64,000 nucleotides of DNA from Roseivivax sediminis (GCF_900112685.1 NZ_FOMS01000005.1:1-64000); one strand, 5' to 3'. Shown: positions 25,570-34,447, counted from the stretch's first letter. Numbers and translations are program-made. Notes: generated by a model from the sequence alone, not told the origin.

Positions 25570-25594
25570 TGATCAGAAACAGGGCCCGGATCAT
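25478..25594 (-). pseudogene. ccmH: ccmH 5' fragment, truncated
   Basis: The ATG at 25594 overlaps the ccmG stop (ATGA), as is usual in ccm operons. The first 33 residues (signal MIRALFLIIMLGLPGLANA, then VEPDEMLADPNLEA) match the beginning of CcmH, the haem-lyase component with a CxxC site. The sequence then runs into antisense scsB and stops at 25478 after five meaningless residues. The conserved RCPVCQNQ site is lost, so no functional CcmH is made from this locus. Confidence 0.8.
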
Positions 25595-26157
25595 GAGCCC
25601 AACTCCCGATCAAGGGCCCCGGCCTGGGTCAGTGCGGTGGTGAACTTCGCGACAGCCTCCTCCCCCACGATGGGGCCGACATAGCGGTAGAGCACCGTCC
25701 CATCGCGGCCGACGATGAAGGTTTCGGGGACGCCGGATATGCCCCATTCGATGCCCGCGCGTCCTGAACGATCCGAGCCGATCCGCGCGTAGGGGTTGCC
25801 CAGATCCGAGAGCCAGGTCGCGGCGTCCTTGGGTTCGTCCTTGTAATTGATCCCGAAGAGACGCAGGCCGTAACGCTCGACGAACCGCGTCAGCACGGCA
25901 TGCTCGGCCTTGCACGGGACGCACCACGAGGCGAAGACGTTGATGACCACGGGGCCCGGGGTGTCCGTCAGGTCTGCGCGCCCCAGGCCCGGCACATCGA
26001 CACCGGGAACGGAAGGCAGATCGAATTCCGGTGCGGGCTGCGAAATCAGGACCGACGGAATTTCGCTCGGGTCGCGTTCGGGATTCAGCCCCCAGAGGAA
26101 AAATCCTCCGAGCACTACGGCGACAGCCAACGGCACCACTGCAAACAGGCGTTTCAT
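25591..26157 (-). CDS. ccmG: cytochrome c biogenesis thioredoxin CcmG/DsbE
   Basis: The 188-residue protein has a single N-terminal anchor (VVPLAVAVVLGGFFLWGL) and a periplasmic thioredoxin fold with VINVFASWCVPCKAEHAVL as active site, plus the CcmG-type insertion and cis-Pro segment GISGVPETFIVGRDG. It reduces the haem-binding cysteines of apocytochromes before haem attachment. It lies between ccmF and the truncated ccmH. This gene itself looks intact, although both partners around it are damaged. Confidence 0.93.
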   Translation of the reverse strand: MKRLFAVVPLAVAVVLGGFFLWGLNPERDPSEIPSVLISQPAPEFDLPSVPGVDVPGLGRADLTDTPGPVVINVFASWCVPCKAEHAVLTRFVERYGLRLFGINYKDEPKDAATWLSDLGNPYARIGSDRSGRAGIEWGISGVPETFIVGRDGTVLYRYVGPIVGEEAVAKFTTALTQAGALDRELGS

Positions 26158-26165
26158 GGGGTCTC

Positions 26166-28166
26166 CTATTCTGCAGGCAGGCGCAGGTCGCCATGGGGGC
26201 GGGTTCGGCGCGGCACCCCCACGCGCAGCCTCCGATCCGATAGCGAGAGCGCGCCGCCTGCCACCAGCATCAAGGCACCGAGCCAGATGAAATTGACCAG
26301 CGGTTCGTAGAGAATACGCAGCGTCCAGGCTTCGCCGCTGGCCGCATCTTCCGAGGCGGGCTCACTGATCGAAGCATAAAGATCGCCCGCAAGTGTCGAC
26401 CGGATCGCAGATTCCGTGGTCGTGCTTTGCGCCACGGGATAGCTCCGCCGCTCCGGGTAGAGCGTTGTCACCGGCTCGCCGTCTCGCCGGACCTCGAGCC
26501 TGCCGCGATCCGCGATGTAATTCGGGCCGCGCAGACGCTCGGCACCGGTAAAGGTCACGTCGAATCCGGCGATCGTTACGTCGGTCCCCGGCGTGACGAA
26601 GACGATCTCTTCGCTCTTCCAAGCGCTTGATCCGATCATGCCGATCATTGCCACGGCGAGGCCGACGTGCGCCAGCGTCATGCCCTGCGATGCACGCGGC
26701 AGATTGCGCGCCCGGCGCAGCGTCTCGCTCAGAGGAGCTTCCATGAATTTGATCCGCAACGCCCATTCCCGGAGAGTCGCCAGAAGCAGTCATACCGCGA
26801 TCAGAATGGAAACATAGGCCAGGAAAGGACCGCCGCTGATCAGGTACCAGACGGCGAGAGTGACAAGAACCGCCAGCCCGGCGACGAACCGGACCCGTTG
26901 AAGAACGCCGGCAAGATCCGCGCGCTTCCATGACAGGAAGGGGCCGGCACCCATGAAAAGGCCGAGCACGAGCATCATGGGCACGAACGCCGCGTTGAAG
27001 AAGGGCGGTCCGACGGAGATCTTGTCGCCCGTGAGGGCCTCGAGGAGCAAGGGATACAAGGTTCCGAACAGGACGGTTCCGGTTGCGGCCGCCAGGATCA
27101 GATTATTGACCAAAAGCCCGGCCTCGCGGCTGATTGGACGGAACAATCCGCCGCCCTCCATGACCGGCGCGCGCCAGGCGTAGAGCGTCAGCGAGCCGCC
27201 GATGGAAAGAGCCAGGAGTCCGAGGATGTAGATCCCCCGCTCCGGATCCACGGCGAAGGCATGGACCGAGGTTAGCAGCCCCGAGCGCACGATGAAGGTG
27301 CCCAGAAGCGACAGCGAGAACGTCAGGATGGCCAGGAGAATGGTCCAGCTTTTGAATGCATCGCGTTTCTCGGTCACGATGGCCGAATGCAGGAGTGCCG
27401 TGCCGAGCAACCAGGGCATAAAGCTGACGTTCTCGACCGGATCCCAGAACCACCAGCCGCCCCAGCCCAGCTCGTAATAGGCCCACCACGACCCAAGGGC
27501 GATCCCCGCGGTCAGGCTCATCCATGCGGCCAGGGTCCAGGGCCGGACCCATCGCGCCCAGGCGGCATCGATGCGTCCCTCGATCAGGGCCGCGACGGCG
27601 AAGGAAAACACGATCGAGAACCCGACATAGCCGAAATAGAGCAAGGGCGGATGCATCGCGAGCCCCACGTCCTGCAGCAGGGGATTGAGGTCGCTGCCGT
27701 CCGCGGGAGGCGGGAATACGCGGTCGAACGGATTGGAGGTGAACAGCAGGAAAGACAGGAACCCGACGCTGATCCAGGCCTGCACGGACAGCGTGCGCGC
27801 CTTCGTGGCTGCCGGGATGTTCGATCCCAGCACGGCCACGCCGGCACCGAATACCGTCAGGATCAGCACCCAAAGAAGCAACGAGCCTTCGTGACTGCCC
27901 CAGGTCCCCGCGATCTTGAACAGCAGTGGCTTCAGGGAATGCGAGTTCTCCGCCACGTTCCTGACGGTGAAGTCGCTGACCACGAATGACCGCATCAGCG
28001 CCGCGAAGGCCACTCCAACGAAAAACACCTGCCCGATCGCGGAAGACCGGGCAGACTGCATCCACCGCACGTTGCCGCGTGAGGCCCCGAGGATTGGCAG
28101 GACGCTCTGGACCACAGCGAGAGACAAGGCCAACGCGAGGGCGAAATGCCCGATTTCAGGTATCAT
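26166..28166 (-). pseudogene. ccmF: ccmF interrupted by an in-frame TGA
   Basis: CcmF is the membrane haem lyase of system I cytochrome c maturation. The first 458 codons encode its N-terminal bulk with the haem-handling motif [16 protein letters not shown] and many membrane helices. They end at a TGA (26790-26792) after ILIAV. The same frame continues without a shift (LLLATLREWALRIKFMEAPL) through the C-terminal 207 codons to 26166, with SQGMTLAHVGLA and a last helix. Restoring one codon, most simply TGG (Trp), gives about 666 residues, the normal length. A single nonsense change therefore splits the gene. Readthrough or a sequencing error cannot be excluded. Confidence 0.88.
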
Positions 28167-28221
28167 GATGTCTGTCCCTCTGTCTGTCTTTCACTGGTCC
28201 TGATGCGTCACGCCTCGCGCC

Positions 28222-28533
28222 TCACTCCTCGAGCGCGGCCTTCCGCCGCCGGAACTCCTCTTCGTCGATCTCGCCTTTCGCCAGACGCTGACGCAGGATT
28301 TCGAGCGCGTCCGAGGACTTGCCGCCGGTGCCGCTGTTGTCACGCAGCCAGTGAACAGCCAGCACGATCAGGGCGATGATCACGCCCCAGAAGACCAGCA
28401 TCATCAGGCCGCCGAAGACGCCGTAGCCGCCGCCCCACATCATGTGCCCGTCCCATGAGCCGTCGGGATCGGCCAGGGCCGTCGAGGCGGCAAGGCTCGC
28501 AAGGGCGGTCATGCTCCAGAGTTTGAAGGTCAT
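28222..28533 (-). CDS. small membrane protein with SHOCT domain
   Basis: The 103-residue protein has a signal-like N-terminus (LWSMTALASLAASTALA), a Gly/Trp-rich linker, one membrane helix (LMMLVFWGVIIALIVLAVHWL) and a C-terminal SHOCT motif (ILRQRLAKGEIDEEEFRRRK). SHOCT proteins are common small helpers of unknown function near metal and envelope-stress genes. Its start overlaps the histidine kinase stop by 4 bases, so it is in the two-component operon. Confidence 0.85.
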   Translation of the reverse strand: MTFKLWSMTALASLAASTALADPDGSWDGHMMWGGGYGVFGGLMMLVFWGVIIALIVLAVHWLRDNSGTGGKSSDALEILRQRLAKGEIDEEEFRRRKAALEE

Positions 28534-29939
28534 CGTTCTCTCCTTTCTTCAGGTGGTTTCGGGGCGAGCGGGATCGAGACCGCCGCGCGCAGCCCGCCGG
28601 TTTCCCGGTTTCCAAGGGTGATGTCACCGCCATGCGCCTGGACGATTGTCCGCGCGATCGACAGACCCAGGCCGTGTCCCCCGGTTTCGCGCGAACGCGA
28701 CTCCTCGATCCGGTAGAAGGGGTCGAAGACCTTCTCGATCTTGTCCCGGGGAATGCCGGGGCCATCGTCCTCGACCGTCACCACGAGGGTATCGCCCTGG
28801 CGTTTCCAACCGACCGTGGCGCCGCCCCCGTAGCGGTCGGCGTTTTCGATCACGTTGCGCAGCGCCCGCCGCATGGCGTTCGGCCGCAGGCGCGCTTCGA
28901 TCCGGGGGCCCGCGTCGATGACGAACCCGCCGCGCATGTCCGCGCACAGAGCCTCGAGGAAATCGTGCAGATCGACGGTCTCGGGCTGCTCGGACCCGGT
29001 CAGCCCGCGCGCGAAGGTCAGCGTCGCATCGACCATGCCCTGCATTTCCTCGACCGAGGCGACGAGGCTGTCGCGCGTTTCGGTGTCGTCGACCATCTCG
29101 GCCTGCACGCGCATCGCGGTCAGCGGCGAGCGCAGGTCATGCCCCAGCGCGGCCAGCATCCGCGTCCGGTCGCCCACGAAGCGGGTCAGGCGGTCCTGCA
29201 TGCGGTTGAAGGCCCCGGTCAGGTCGCGCACTTCGGTCGGTCCCGCCACGGGAAGCTCGGCCACGTCCTCGCCGCGACCAAGGCTGTCGGCCGCGCGGGC
29301 CAGCCGCCGCAACGGGCCGGTCAGGCGCGTCATGACGAACCAGATCACCACGACGAGCAGAAGCCCCGCCGACATGGCGAAGGTCAGCATCGAGTAAAGC
29401 GGCCACTGGATCGGCGGACGCTCAAACCGGGTTCCGACGTTCAGCCACTGTCCGCCCCGGATCGCGATGGAGAGGTTCATCTCGACCGCCGTCAATTCGC
29501 CCCGCATCATCGCCATGTGCATGTCGGTCATTTCACGCGACAGGTTCGGCAACGGCATCAGTTGGCCTTCGACCTCGTGCAGTTCGACACGGATATCGCG
29601 GCTGTAGCTGTCGTCGAGCAGGGTCCGGATCCGGGTTTCGACAAGACCGCCGTCGGAATGATCCGAATGCTGAACCGATGCGATTCCGGACAGATCGAAG
29701 CGCACGAGCGGCGAATTCGCGGCCCTGACGATCGAAGGGTGAAGGTCGGACGGCGCCTCCTCGATCAGCCGCGCCACGTTCGCCGCCCGGCCTGCCGCCT
29801 CGAACCCCAGGGCGGCGCGGATCGCAAGGCTTCGCTCATCGGCAAAGAGAAACAGGCTGACCAGTTGGCCCGCGACAAGTGCCGCGACGACGAGCAGAAT
29901 CAACTGGACCCGCAGTGAACTGATATGTCGCGAGATCAC
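28530..29939 (-). CDS. sensor histidine kinase of a copper-type two-component system
   Basis: A GTG start at 29939 overlaps the response regulator stop (GTGA), giving 469 residues. It has a membrane helix (LILLVVAALVAGQLVSLFLF), a periplasmic sensor region of about 150 residues with Met/His-containing stretches (MTDMHMAMMRG), a second helix (AGLLLVVVIWFVM) and a HAMP domain. The phosphoacceptor box is LAALGHDLRSPLTAM, and the ATPase motifs are NVIENADRYG, EDDGPGIP and HGLGLSIA. The cognate regulator is immediately upstream. The Met-rich sensor and neighbours suggest copper or silver sensing in the periplasm, an inference. Confidence 0.9.
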   Translation of the reverse strand: MISRHISSLRVQLILLVVAALVAGQLVSLFLFADERSLAIRAALGFEAAGRAANVARLIEEAPSDLHPSIVRAANSPLVRFDLSGIASVQHSDHSDGGLVETRIRTLLDDSYSRDIRVELHEVEGQLMPLPNLSREMTDMHMAMMRGELTAVEMNLSIAIRGGQWLNVGTRFERPPIQWPLYSMLTFAMSAGLLLVVVIWFVMTRLTGPLRRLARAADSLGRGEDVAELPVAGPTEVRDLTGAFNRMQDRLTRFVGDRTRMLAALGHDLRSPLTAMRVQAEMVDDTETRDSLVASVEEMQGMVDATLTFARGLTGSEQPETVDLHDFLEALCADMRGGFVIDAGPRIEARLRPNAMRRALRNVIENADRYGGGATVGWKRQGDTLVVTVEDDGPGIPRDKIEKVFDPFYRIEESRSRETGGHGLGLSIARTIVQAHGGDITLGNRETGGLRAAVSIPLAPKPPEERRER

Positions 29940-30658
29940 GCCTGCTCCTCCACGTCCGTGGCCAGGCAATAGCCGCCGTTGCGCACCGTCCTGATGATCC
30001 TCGGACGCAGGACATCCGGCTCGATCTTGCGGCGCAGGCGGCTGATCTGGTTGTCGATCGTCCGGTCGAGCGGTCCCGCCGTGCGGCCCGCCGTCAGGTC
30101 GAGCAGCTGGTCGCGGCTCAGCACCATCCGCGCGCGCTCGAGCATGACGACCAGCAGCCGGAACTCGGAGTCGGTGAGAGGGATCTCGCCCTGATCGTCG
30201 TCGATGAGGATCTGCCGGTCGGTGTCGAGCACGAGATGCTCGAACCGCACCTTCCGCCCGGCCAGCTTGCCGGCGAGGGGCTCACCCCGGCTGCTCCGCC
30301 GCAGGACAGACCTGATCCGAGCCAGCAGTTCGCGCGGGTTGAACGGCTTGGCGAGGTAGTCGTCGGCCCCAATCTCGAGCCCTGCGATACGGTCCGGCTC
30401 TTCTCCGAGAGCGGTCAGCATGATGACCGGCACCGCGCCCTCGGCGGCCAGCCTGCGGCAAGCCGAGAGCCCGTCTTCGCCGGGCATCATCACGTCCAAA
30501 ACGACGAGATCGAAATGACCGGCCGCGAGCTTCGCATCCATGTCGGCGGCGTCCTTCGCCGCGGTCGCGCGCATCCCGTTCTTCGCGAGATAGCGCGTCA
30601 CGCTCTCGCGGATCTGCGCGTGATCGTCCACGACAAGAATATGCGGAGGCTGGCCCAT
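29936..30658 (-). CDS. OmpR-family response regulator
   Basis: The 240-residue regulator has a receiver domain with acidic pocket VVDDH and the phosphoacceptor in DLVVLDVMMPGEDG. It also has conserved Thr (VIMLTALG) and Lys (YLAKPFNPREL), then a winged-helix output domain (ILIDDDQGEIPLTDSEFRLL, RTIDNQISRLRRKI). It is first in an operon with its kinase, the SHOCT protein and ccm genes, and divergent from a Met-rich EF-hand gene that may be its target. Direct and inverted repeats lie in the divergent promoter. Confidence 0.92.
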   Translation of the reverse strand: MGQPPHILVVDDHAQIRESVTRYLAKNGMRATAAKDAADMDAKLAAGHFDLVVLDVMMPGEDGLSACRRLAAEGAVPVIMLTALGEEPDRIAGLEIGADDYLAKPFNPRELLARIRSVLRRSSRGEPLAGKLAGRKVRFEHLVLDTDRQILIDDDQGEIPLTDSEFRLLVVMLERARMVLSRDQLLDLTAGRTAGPLDRTIDNQISRLRRKIEPDVLRPRIIRTVRNGGYCLATDVEEQA

Positions 30659-30700
30659 GCCCTTGATTTTACCGGAATGGAGGACCGGGTTTCATCAATG

Positions 30701-30756
30701 GATTTGTAGCGGATTGTATCAGGCACCCGCTCTGCGACAGACCGTTACAATTCCGC
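30701..30756. promoter_or_regulatory. candidate response-regulator binding region
   Basis: GATTTGTA (30701) and GATTGTAT (30712) are direct repeats 11 bases apart, the spacing favoured by OmpR-type regulators. GCGGATTGTA (30709-30718) and TTACAATTCCGC (30745-30756) also form an imperfect inverted repeat. The region lies between the regulator gene and the EF-hand gene. Confidence 0.45.
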
Positions 30757-30829
30757 TGATGCACTCACATTCAATTTTGCGCAATCATTCCCACGTCATG
30801 GGCATCGACCCAGAGAACAGGAGGATTCC

Positions 30830-31462
30830 ATGCCGACACTCGCAAGAACAGCAAGCATTGCCGCGATCACCGTGCTGATCGCCGGAGCGGCCCTGGCCGA
30901 CAGCGGCCACCACGATCGCGATGGCTCGGGGCCTCGCATGGGCGCCGACGAGCCGCGCATGGGCCGCGGCGCCATGCCGATGGGCGGCGACGGGCAAGAG
31001 ATGATGGAGCACATGATGCGCATGATGATGCAGATGCACGGCTCGGATGCGATGGGCCCGGGCATGGGCTTCATGGGCGGCCCCGGCATGGGCGGAATGT
31101 CCATGATGGACCGCGACATGATGCAGATGATGATGCTCCCGGACATGATGAACGACATGCCCGGGAGCATGCCCGGCCGGATGATGCAGTCGCGCCTCGA
31201 GGACTACGACGCGGATGGCGACGGCGCGCTGGACCTCGACGAGTTCGCCGAGTGGCACGCCGCGATGCTGCGCGAGACCATGGTCGACCGCTTCCAGCAT
31301 CTTGACGCGGACGGTGACGGCACGATCACCTCGGGGGAAATGAAGGCCCTTGCCGGCCGCGTGGCCCGGATGCGCGGCGGCGACCCGGACAGGCGGCCGA
31401 TGATGCAGGGCGATGACACGGGCGACCGCCCGATGATGCAGGGCATGCCGGACCAGAACTGA
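30830..31462 (+). CDS. secreted Met-rich EF-hand protein
   Basis: The 210-residue protein has a signal peptide (ARTASIAAITVLIAGAALA) and then about 100 residues extraordinarily rich in Met, Gly and His (for example EMMEHMMRMMMQMHGSDAM). Two canonical EF-hand loops follow, DADGDGALDLDEF and DADGDGTITSGEM. A Met-containing tail (RPMMQG twice) closes it. Met clusters are typical of periplasmic Cu(I)/Ag(I) binders such as PcoE or CopM-like proteins, while EF-hands bind calcium. The combination suggests a copper sponge with a calcium-set structure. It is divergent from the two-component operon. Confidence 0.8.
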   Translation: MPTLARTASIAAITVLIAGAALADSGHHDRDGSGPRMGADEPRMGRGAMPMGGDGQEMMEHMMRMMMQMHGSDAMGPGMGFMGGPGMGGMSMMDRDMMQMMMLPDMMNDMPGSMPGRMMQSRLEDYDADGDGALDLDEFAEWHAAMLRETMVDRFQHLDADGDGTITSGEMKALAGRVARMRGGDPDRRPMMQGDDTGDRPMMQGMPDQN

Positions 31463-31534
31463 ATCGGCTGCACTGCGTTGACCCATGGCCCGGTCCGCCC
31501 GACCGGGCCCGACCCTTCGGAAAGGAGCAGTTCC

Positions 31535-31921
31535 ATGAGCTACACGCACGACCGCCTGCTGAAAGGCGTCTCCATCGACGATGCCGAGGCGCGCCTCCGC
31601 GCGTCACTCTCGGATGCCGGCTTCGGCGTGCTGACCCAGATCGACGTCCGGGAGACGATGAAGAAGAAGATCGGCGCCGAAATGGACGGCTACCGCATCC
31701 TCGGCGCCTGCAACCCGAAGATGGCCTACGAGGCGATCGGGATCGAGCCCCGCGTCGGCGCCATGCTGCCCTGCAACGTGATCCTGCGCGAGACCGATGG
31801 CGGGACCGAGATCAGCGCGATCGACCCCGTCGCCTCGATGACGGCCATCGACAACGACGACCTGCACACCGTCGCCGGCCAGGTCCGCGACATGCTGGTC
31901 GGTGCCGTCGATGCCGCCTGA
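31535..31921 (+). CDS. DUF302 protein
   Basis: The 128-residue protein starts at ATG 31535 with AAAGGAG eight bases before. The DUF302 pattern is visible: DRLLKGVSIDDAEARLRASL, FGVLTQIDVRETMKKKIG, YRILGACNPKMAYEAI and VGAMLPCNVILRE. The two conserved Cys lie in the latter two segments. DUF302 proteins are small cytoplasmic proteins of unknown role that often sit in copper or redox loci. It lies between the EF-hand gene and an ion-channel-like gene in a rightward run that ends in a copper ATPase. Confidence 0.85.
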   Translation: MSYTHDRLLKGVSIDDAEARLRASLSDAGFGVLTQIDVRETMKKKIGAEMDGYRILGACNPKMAYEAIGIEPRVGAMLPCNVILRETDGGTEISAIDPVASMTAIDNDDLHTVAGQVRDMLVGAVDAA

Positions 31922-31933
31922 TCCCGTCCGGTC

Positions 31934-32368
31934 ATGACACTTGCCGCGATTGCCATAGGAGTGGGCCTCGTCGCCCTCGTGGGCCTTGTCCACCACTACG
32001 CCCTCTACTCCCTGGGACGCGCGGCGCCGCGGCCGGATTCCAGCTCGACGCTGGCGATACAGTCGACCTTCATTGGTCTGCTGCTTCTCCACGTCGCCGA
32101 GATCCTGGGCCTCGCCGCGGCGAACCGGTGGCTGCTGGGCTGGGACGGCTTGGGCGGACCCGCCTCCGCCCCGCTGTCCTGGGCCGACCTCATCTACCTG
32201 ACCGGGGTGAACTTCACCACGCTGGGCTACACGCAGATCGAGCTGGCCGGTGACATCAGGATCGTGACCATGCTTCAATCCTTGGGCGGCTTCATGATCC
32301 TGACATGGTCGGCCACCTACCTCTTCACCGTGTGCCAGAGGAACTGGCGACGCGCCGAGAACGAATGA
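31934..32368 (+). CDS. two-helix ion-channel-like membrane protein
   Basis: The 144-residue protein has an N-terminal helix (AAIAIGVGLVALVGLVHHYAL), a second helix (SSTLAIQSTFIGLLLLHVAEI), then a pore-like loop and last helix (LIYLTGVNFTTLGYTQIELAG, GGFMILTWSATYLFTV). The loop resembles a potassium-channel filter, but TLGYT replaces TxGYG, so selectivity may be altered. It falls in the Ion_trans_2-like group often seen in bacterial resistance clusters. Its stop overlaps the next start by ATGA. Confidence 0.7.
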   Translation: MTLAAIAIGVGLVALVGLVHHYALYSLGRAAPRPDSSSTLAIQSTFIGLLLLHVAEILGLAAANRWLLGWDGLGGPASAPLSWADLIYLTGVNFTTLGYTQIELAGDIRIVTMLQSLGGFMILTWSATYLFTVCQRNWRRAENE

Positions 32369-33081
32369 CAAAAGCCACGGGGAAGCGGACACTCAGGATC
32401 GTCGCGGCGGGCGCCGGGGTCCTTCTGCTGGCCGCGTTGGTCGTGGCCTGGCTGACCGGCTGGCCGCCCGATGGCCTCGACCGAGAGACCGTCGCCCGCT
32501 GGGTCGCGGGCGCCGGACCGTGGGGGCCACTTGCCGTGATCGGCCTGATGACGGCGGCGGTCGTGGCCAGCCCGCTGCCCAGTGCGCCGATCGCGCTCGC
32601 CGCCGGGGCGGCCTACGGACATTACGCGGGTGCGGCCTATGTCGCGCTCGGCTCCGAGCTCGGCGCGGTCTCGGCCTTTCTCATCGCGCGCGGGGCCGGC
32701 CGCGGCGTGGTCGAGCGCATGCTCGGGGACAAGCGCGACTACAGCCTGCTCGGCTCGCAGAACGCGCTGACGCTGACCGTCTTCGTCAGCCGCCTGCTGC
32801 CCTTCGTGTCCTTCGACGCGATGAGCTACGCCGCCGGGCTGAGCCGCCTGCACTTCTGGCGCTTCGCGCTGGCCACCCTGGCCGGGATCCTGCCGGCAAG
32901 CTTCGTGCTCGCGCACTTCGGCAGCGTGGCCGTGGAGGGCGATTTCGGCACGGCGGAATGGATCATCCTCGGCCTCGGGCTGCTGACCGCGGTGCCGCTC
33001 GTGCTGATGGCCCTGCGCGGCGGAACGGGAGCGAGCCAACGGCAGACCGAACAGACACAACACAAGGAACACATCGGATGA
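32365..33081 (+). CDS. TVP38/TMEM64 (VTT-domain) membrane protein
   Basis: The 238-residue protein has about five or six hydrophobic segments and the VTT/DedA-like pattern: WGPLAVIGLMTAAVVASPLPSA, GAAYGHYAGAAYVALGSELG, FLIARGAGRG and FVSRLLPFVSFDAMSYAAGL. VTT proteins are thought to move lipids or small solutes across membranes. It overlaps both neighbours by ATGA. Such genes often sit near mercuric reductase-type or metal ATPase genes, but no specific role can be assigned. Confidence 0.82.
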   Translation: MTKATGKRTLRIVAAGAGVLLLAALVVAWLTGWPPDGLDRETVARWVAGAGPWGPLAVIGLMTAAVVASPLPSAPIALAAGAAYGHYAGAAYVALGSELGAVSAFLIARGAGRGVVERMLGDKRDYSLLGSQNALTLTVFVSRLLPFVSFDAMSYAAGLSRLHFWRFALATLAGILPASFVLAHFGSVAVEGDFGTAEWIILGLGLLTAVPLVLMALRGGTGASQRQTEQTQHKEHIG

Positions 33082-34397
33082 GCTCCGACTATCGGAAAGA
33101 CAGCATCACGCTTCTCGACGCCATCGCAATGGGCACCGGCGTGATGATCGGCGCCGGCATCCTCGCGCTGACAGGGCAGATCGCCGACCTGGCCGGCCCG
33201 CTCTTTCCCTTCGCCTTCATCGCCGGCGCGGTCGTGACCGCCTTCAGCGCCTATACCTACATCAAGATGTCGAACGCCTACCCCTCGGCGGGCGGGATCG
33301 GGATGATCCTGCAGAAGGCTTATGGGCCCACCACCGTCGCCGCCGGCGCCGCGCTGCTGATGGCGCTTTCGATGGTGATCAATGAAAGCCTCGTGGCGCG
33401 GACCTTCGCCAACTACCTGCTGCGCGGTCTCGACATGCCCCGCGACACCTGGCTGGTGCCCGCGATCAGTGTCGGCGTGATCTTCTTCGCGTGGCTGGTC
33501 AACATCTCGGGGAACCGTTCGGTCGGGTGGCTGTCGGTCCTCATGGCCGCCCTCAAGGTCGGGGGCATCACGCTCTTCGGCGCGGCGGCGCTCTGGGCCG
33601 GCGGGTTCAGCTTCGAGGCCACGGGCCGCGGCGGCGAAACGACGGGTGCAGCCGGCTTCGTCGCCTCGATGGCGCTGGCCATCCTCGCCTTCAAGGGCTT
33701 CACCACCATCACCAACAGCGGCGCCGAGATCACCAAGCCGCACCGCAACGTCGGCCGCGCCATCGTCATCTCCATCGCGGTCTGCACGCTGGTCTACCTG
33801 CTGGTCGCCTTTGCCGTCGGCAGCAGTCTGCCGCTCGACCGGATCGTGGCTGCCAAGGACTATGCCTTGGCCGAGGCCGCCGAACCCGCGCTCGGGCGCA
33901 CCGGCTTCTACCTCACAGTCGCGCTTGCACTGGTTGCCACGGCTTCGGGCCTGATTGCGAGCGTCTTTGCCGTGTCGCGGATGCTGGCGATGCTCACCGA
34001 CATGAAGATGATCCCGCACAGCCATTTCGGGATGCCCGGCGTGATCCGCGACCACACGCTGGTCTACACGGTGGTGATCGCCTCCCTGCTGACCGTCTTC
34101 TTCGACCTCAGCCGCATCGCCTCGCTCGGGGCGTTCTTCTACCTGGTCATGGACATCCTCATCCACTGGGGCGTCTTCCGGAACCTGCGCGACGAAGTCG
34201 GCGCCCGCGGCTGGATCCTGCTGACGGCCATCGGGCTCGACGCCGTGGTGCTTGCTGCTTTCGCGGCGATGAAATGGCAGGCAGACCCGTCGATCGTGCT
34301 GATCGCCGTCACCGCGATGGCGGTGGTCTTCCTCTTCGAGCACGTTTTCCTGCGACTGCGCCCACCGCCGCGGCATCACCATCGACATGGCGCTTGA
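33078..34397 (+). CDS. APC-superfamily amino acid permease
   Basis: The 439-residue membrane protein has about twelve helices with APC hallmarks: [20 protein letters not shown] in the first helix, [21 protein letters not shown] in the sixth, and a His-rich end (RHHHRHGA). Amino acid or polyamine exchange is the usual role. It is coupled to the VTT protein gene by ATGA. Its stop codon lies inside the -35 element of the CueR-type promoter that drives the next gene. The substrate is not predictable. Confidence 0.85.
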   Translation: MSSDYRKDSITLLDAIAMGTGVMIGAGILALTGQIADLAGPLFPFAFIAGAVVTAFSAYTYIKMSNAYPSAGGIGMILQKAYGPTTVAAGAALLMALSMVINESLVARTFANYLLRGLDMPRDTWLVPAISVGVIFFAWLVNISGNRSVGWLSVLMAALKVGGITLFGAAALWAGGFSFEATGRGGETTGAAGFVASMALAILAFKGFTTITNSGAEITKPHRNVGRAIVISIAVCTLVYLLVAFAVGSSLPLDRIVAAKDYALAEAAEPALGRTGFYLTVALALVATASGLIASVFAVSRMLAMLTDMKMIPHSHFGMPGVIRDHTLVYTVVIASLLTVFFDLSRIASLGAFFYLVMDILIHWGVFRNLRDEVGARGWILLTAIGLDAVVLAAFAAMKWQADPSIVLIAVTAMAVVFLFEHVFLRLRPPPRHHHRHGA

Positions 34398-34424
34398 CCT
34401 TCCAGTTACCGGATGCCCCATCAA
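34394..34424 (+). promoter_or_regulatory. CueR-type promoter of the second copper ATPase
   Basis: TTGACC (34394-34399), 19-base spacer with TTCCAG-TTA-CCGGAT, -10 CATCAA (34419-34424). The dyad is weaker than at copA, but the TTGACCTTCCA block is identical. Confidence 0.72.
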
Positions 34425-34447
34425 GACGATGTGAAAGGGAGTCGGTC

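Noticed and set aside
26788-26794. TGA in ccmF as a selenocysteine codon
   Set aside because: CcmF has no selenocysteine members known to me, no obvious selenocysteine element was noticed, and a nonsense TGG to TGA change is simpler.
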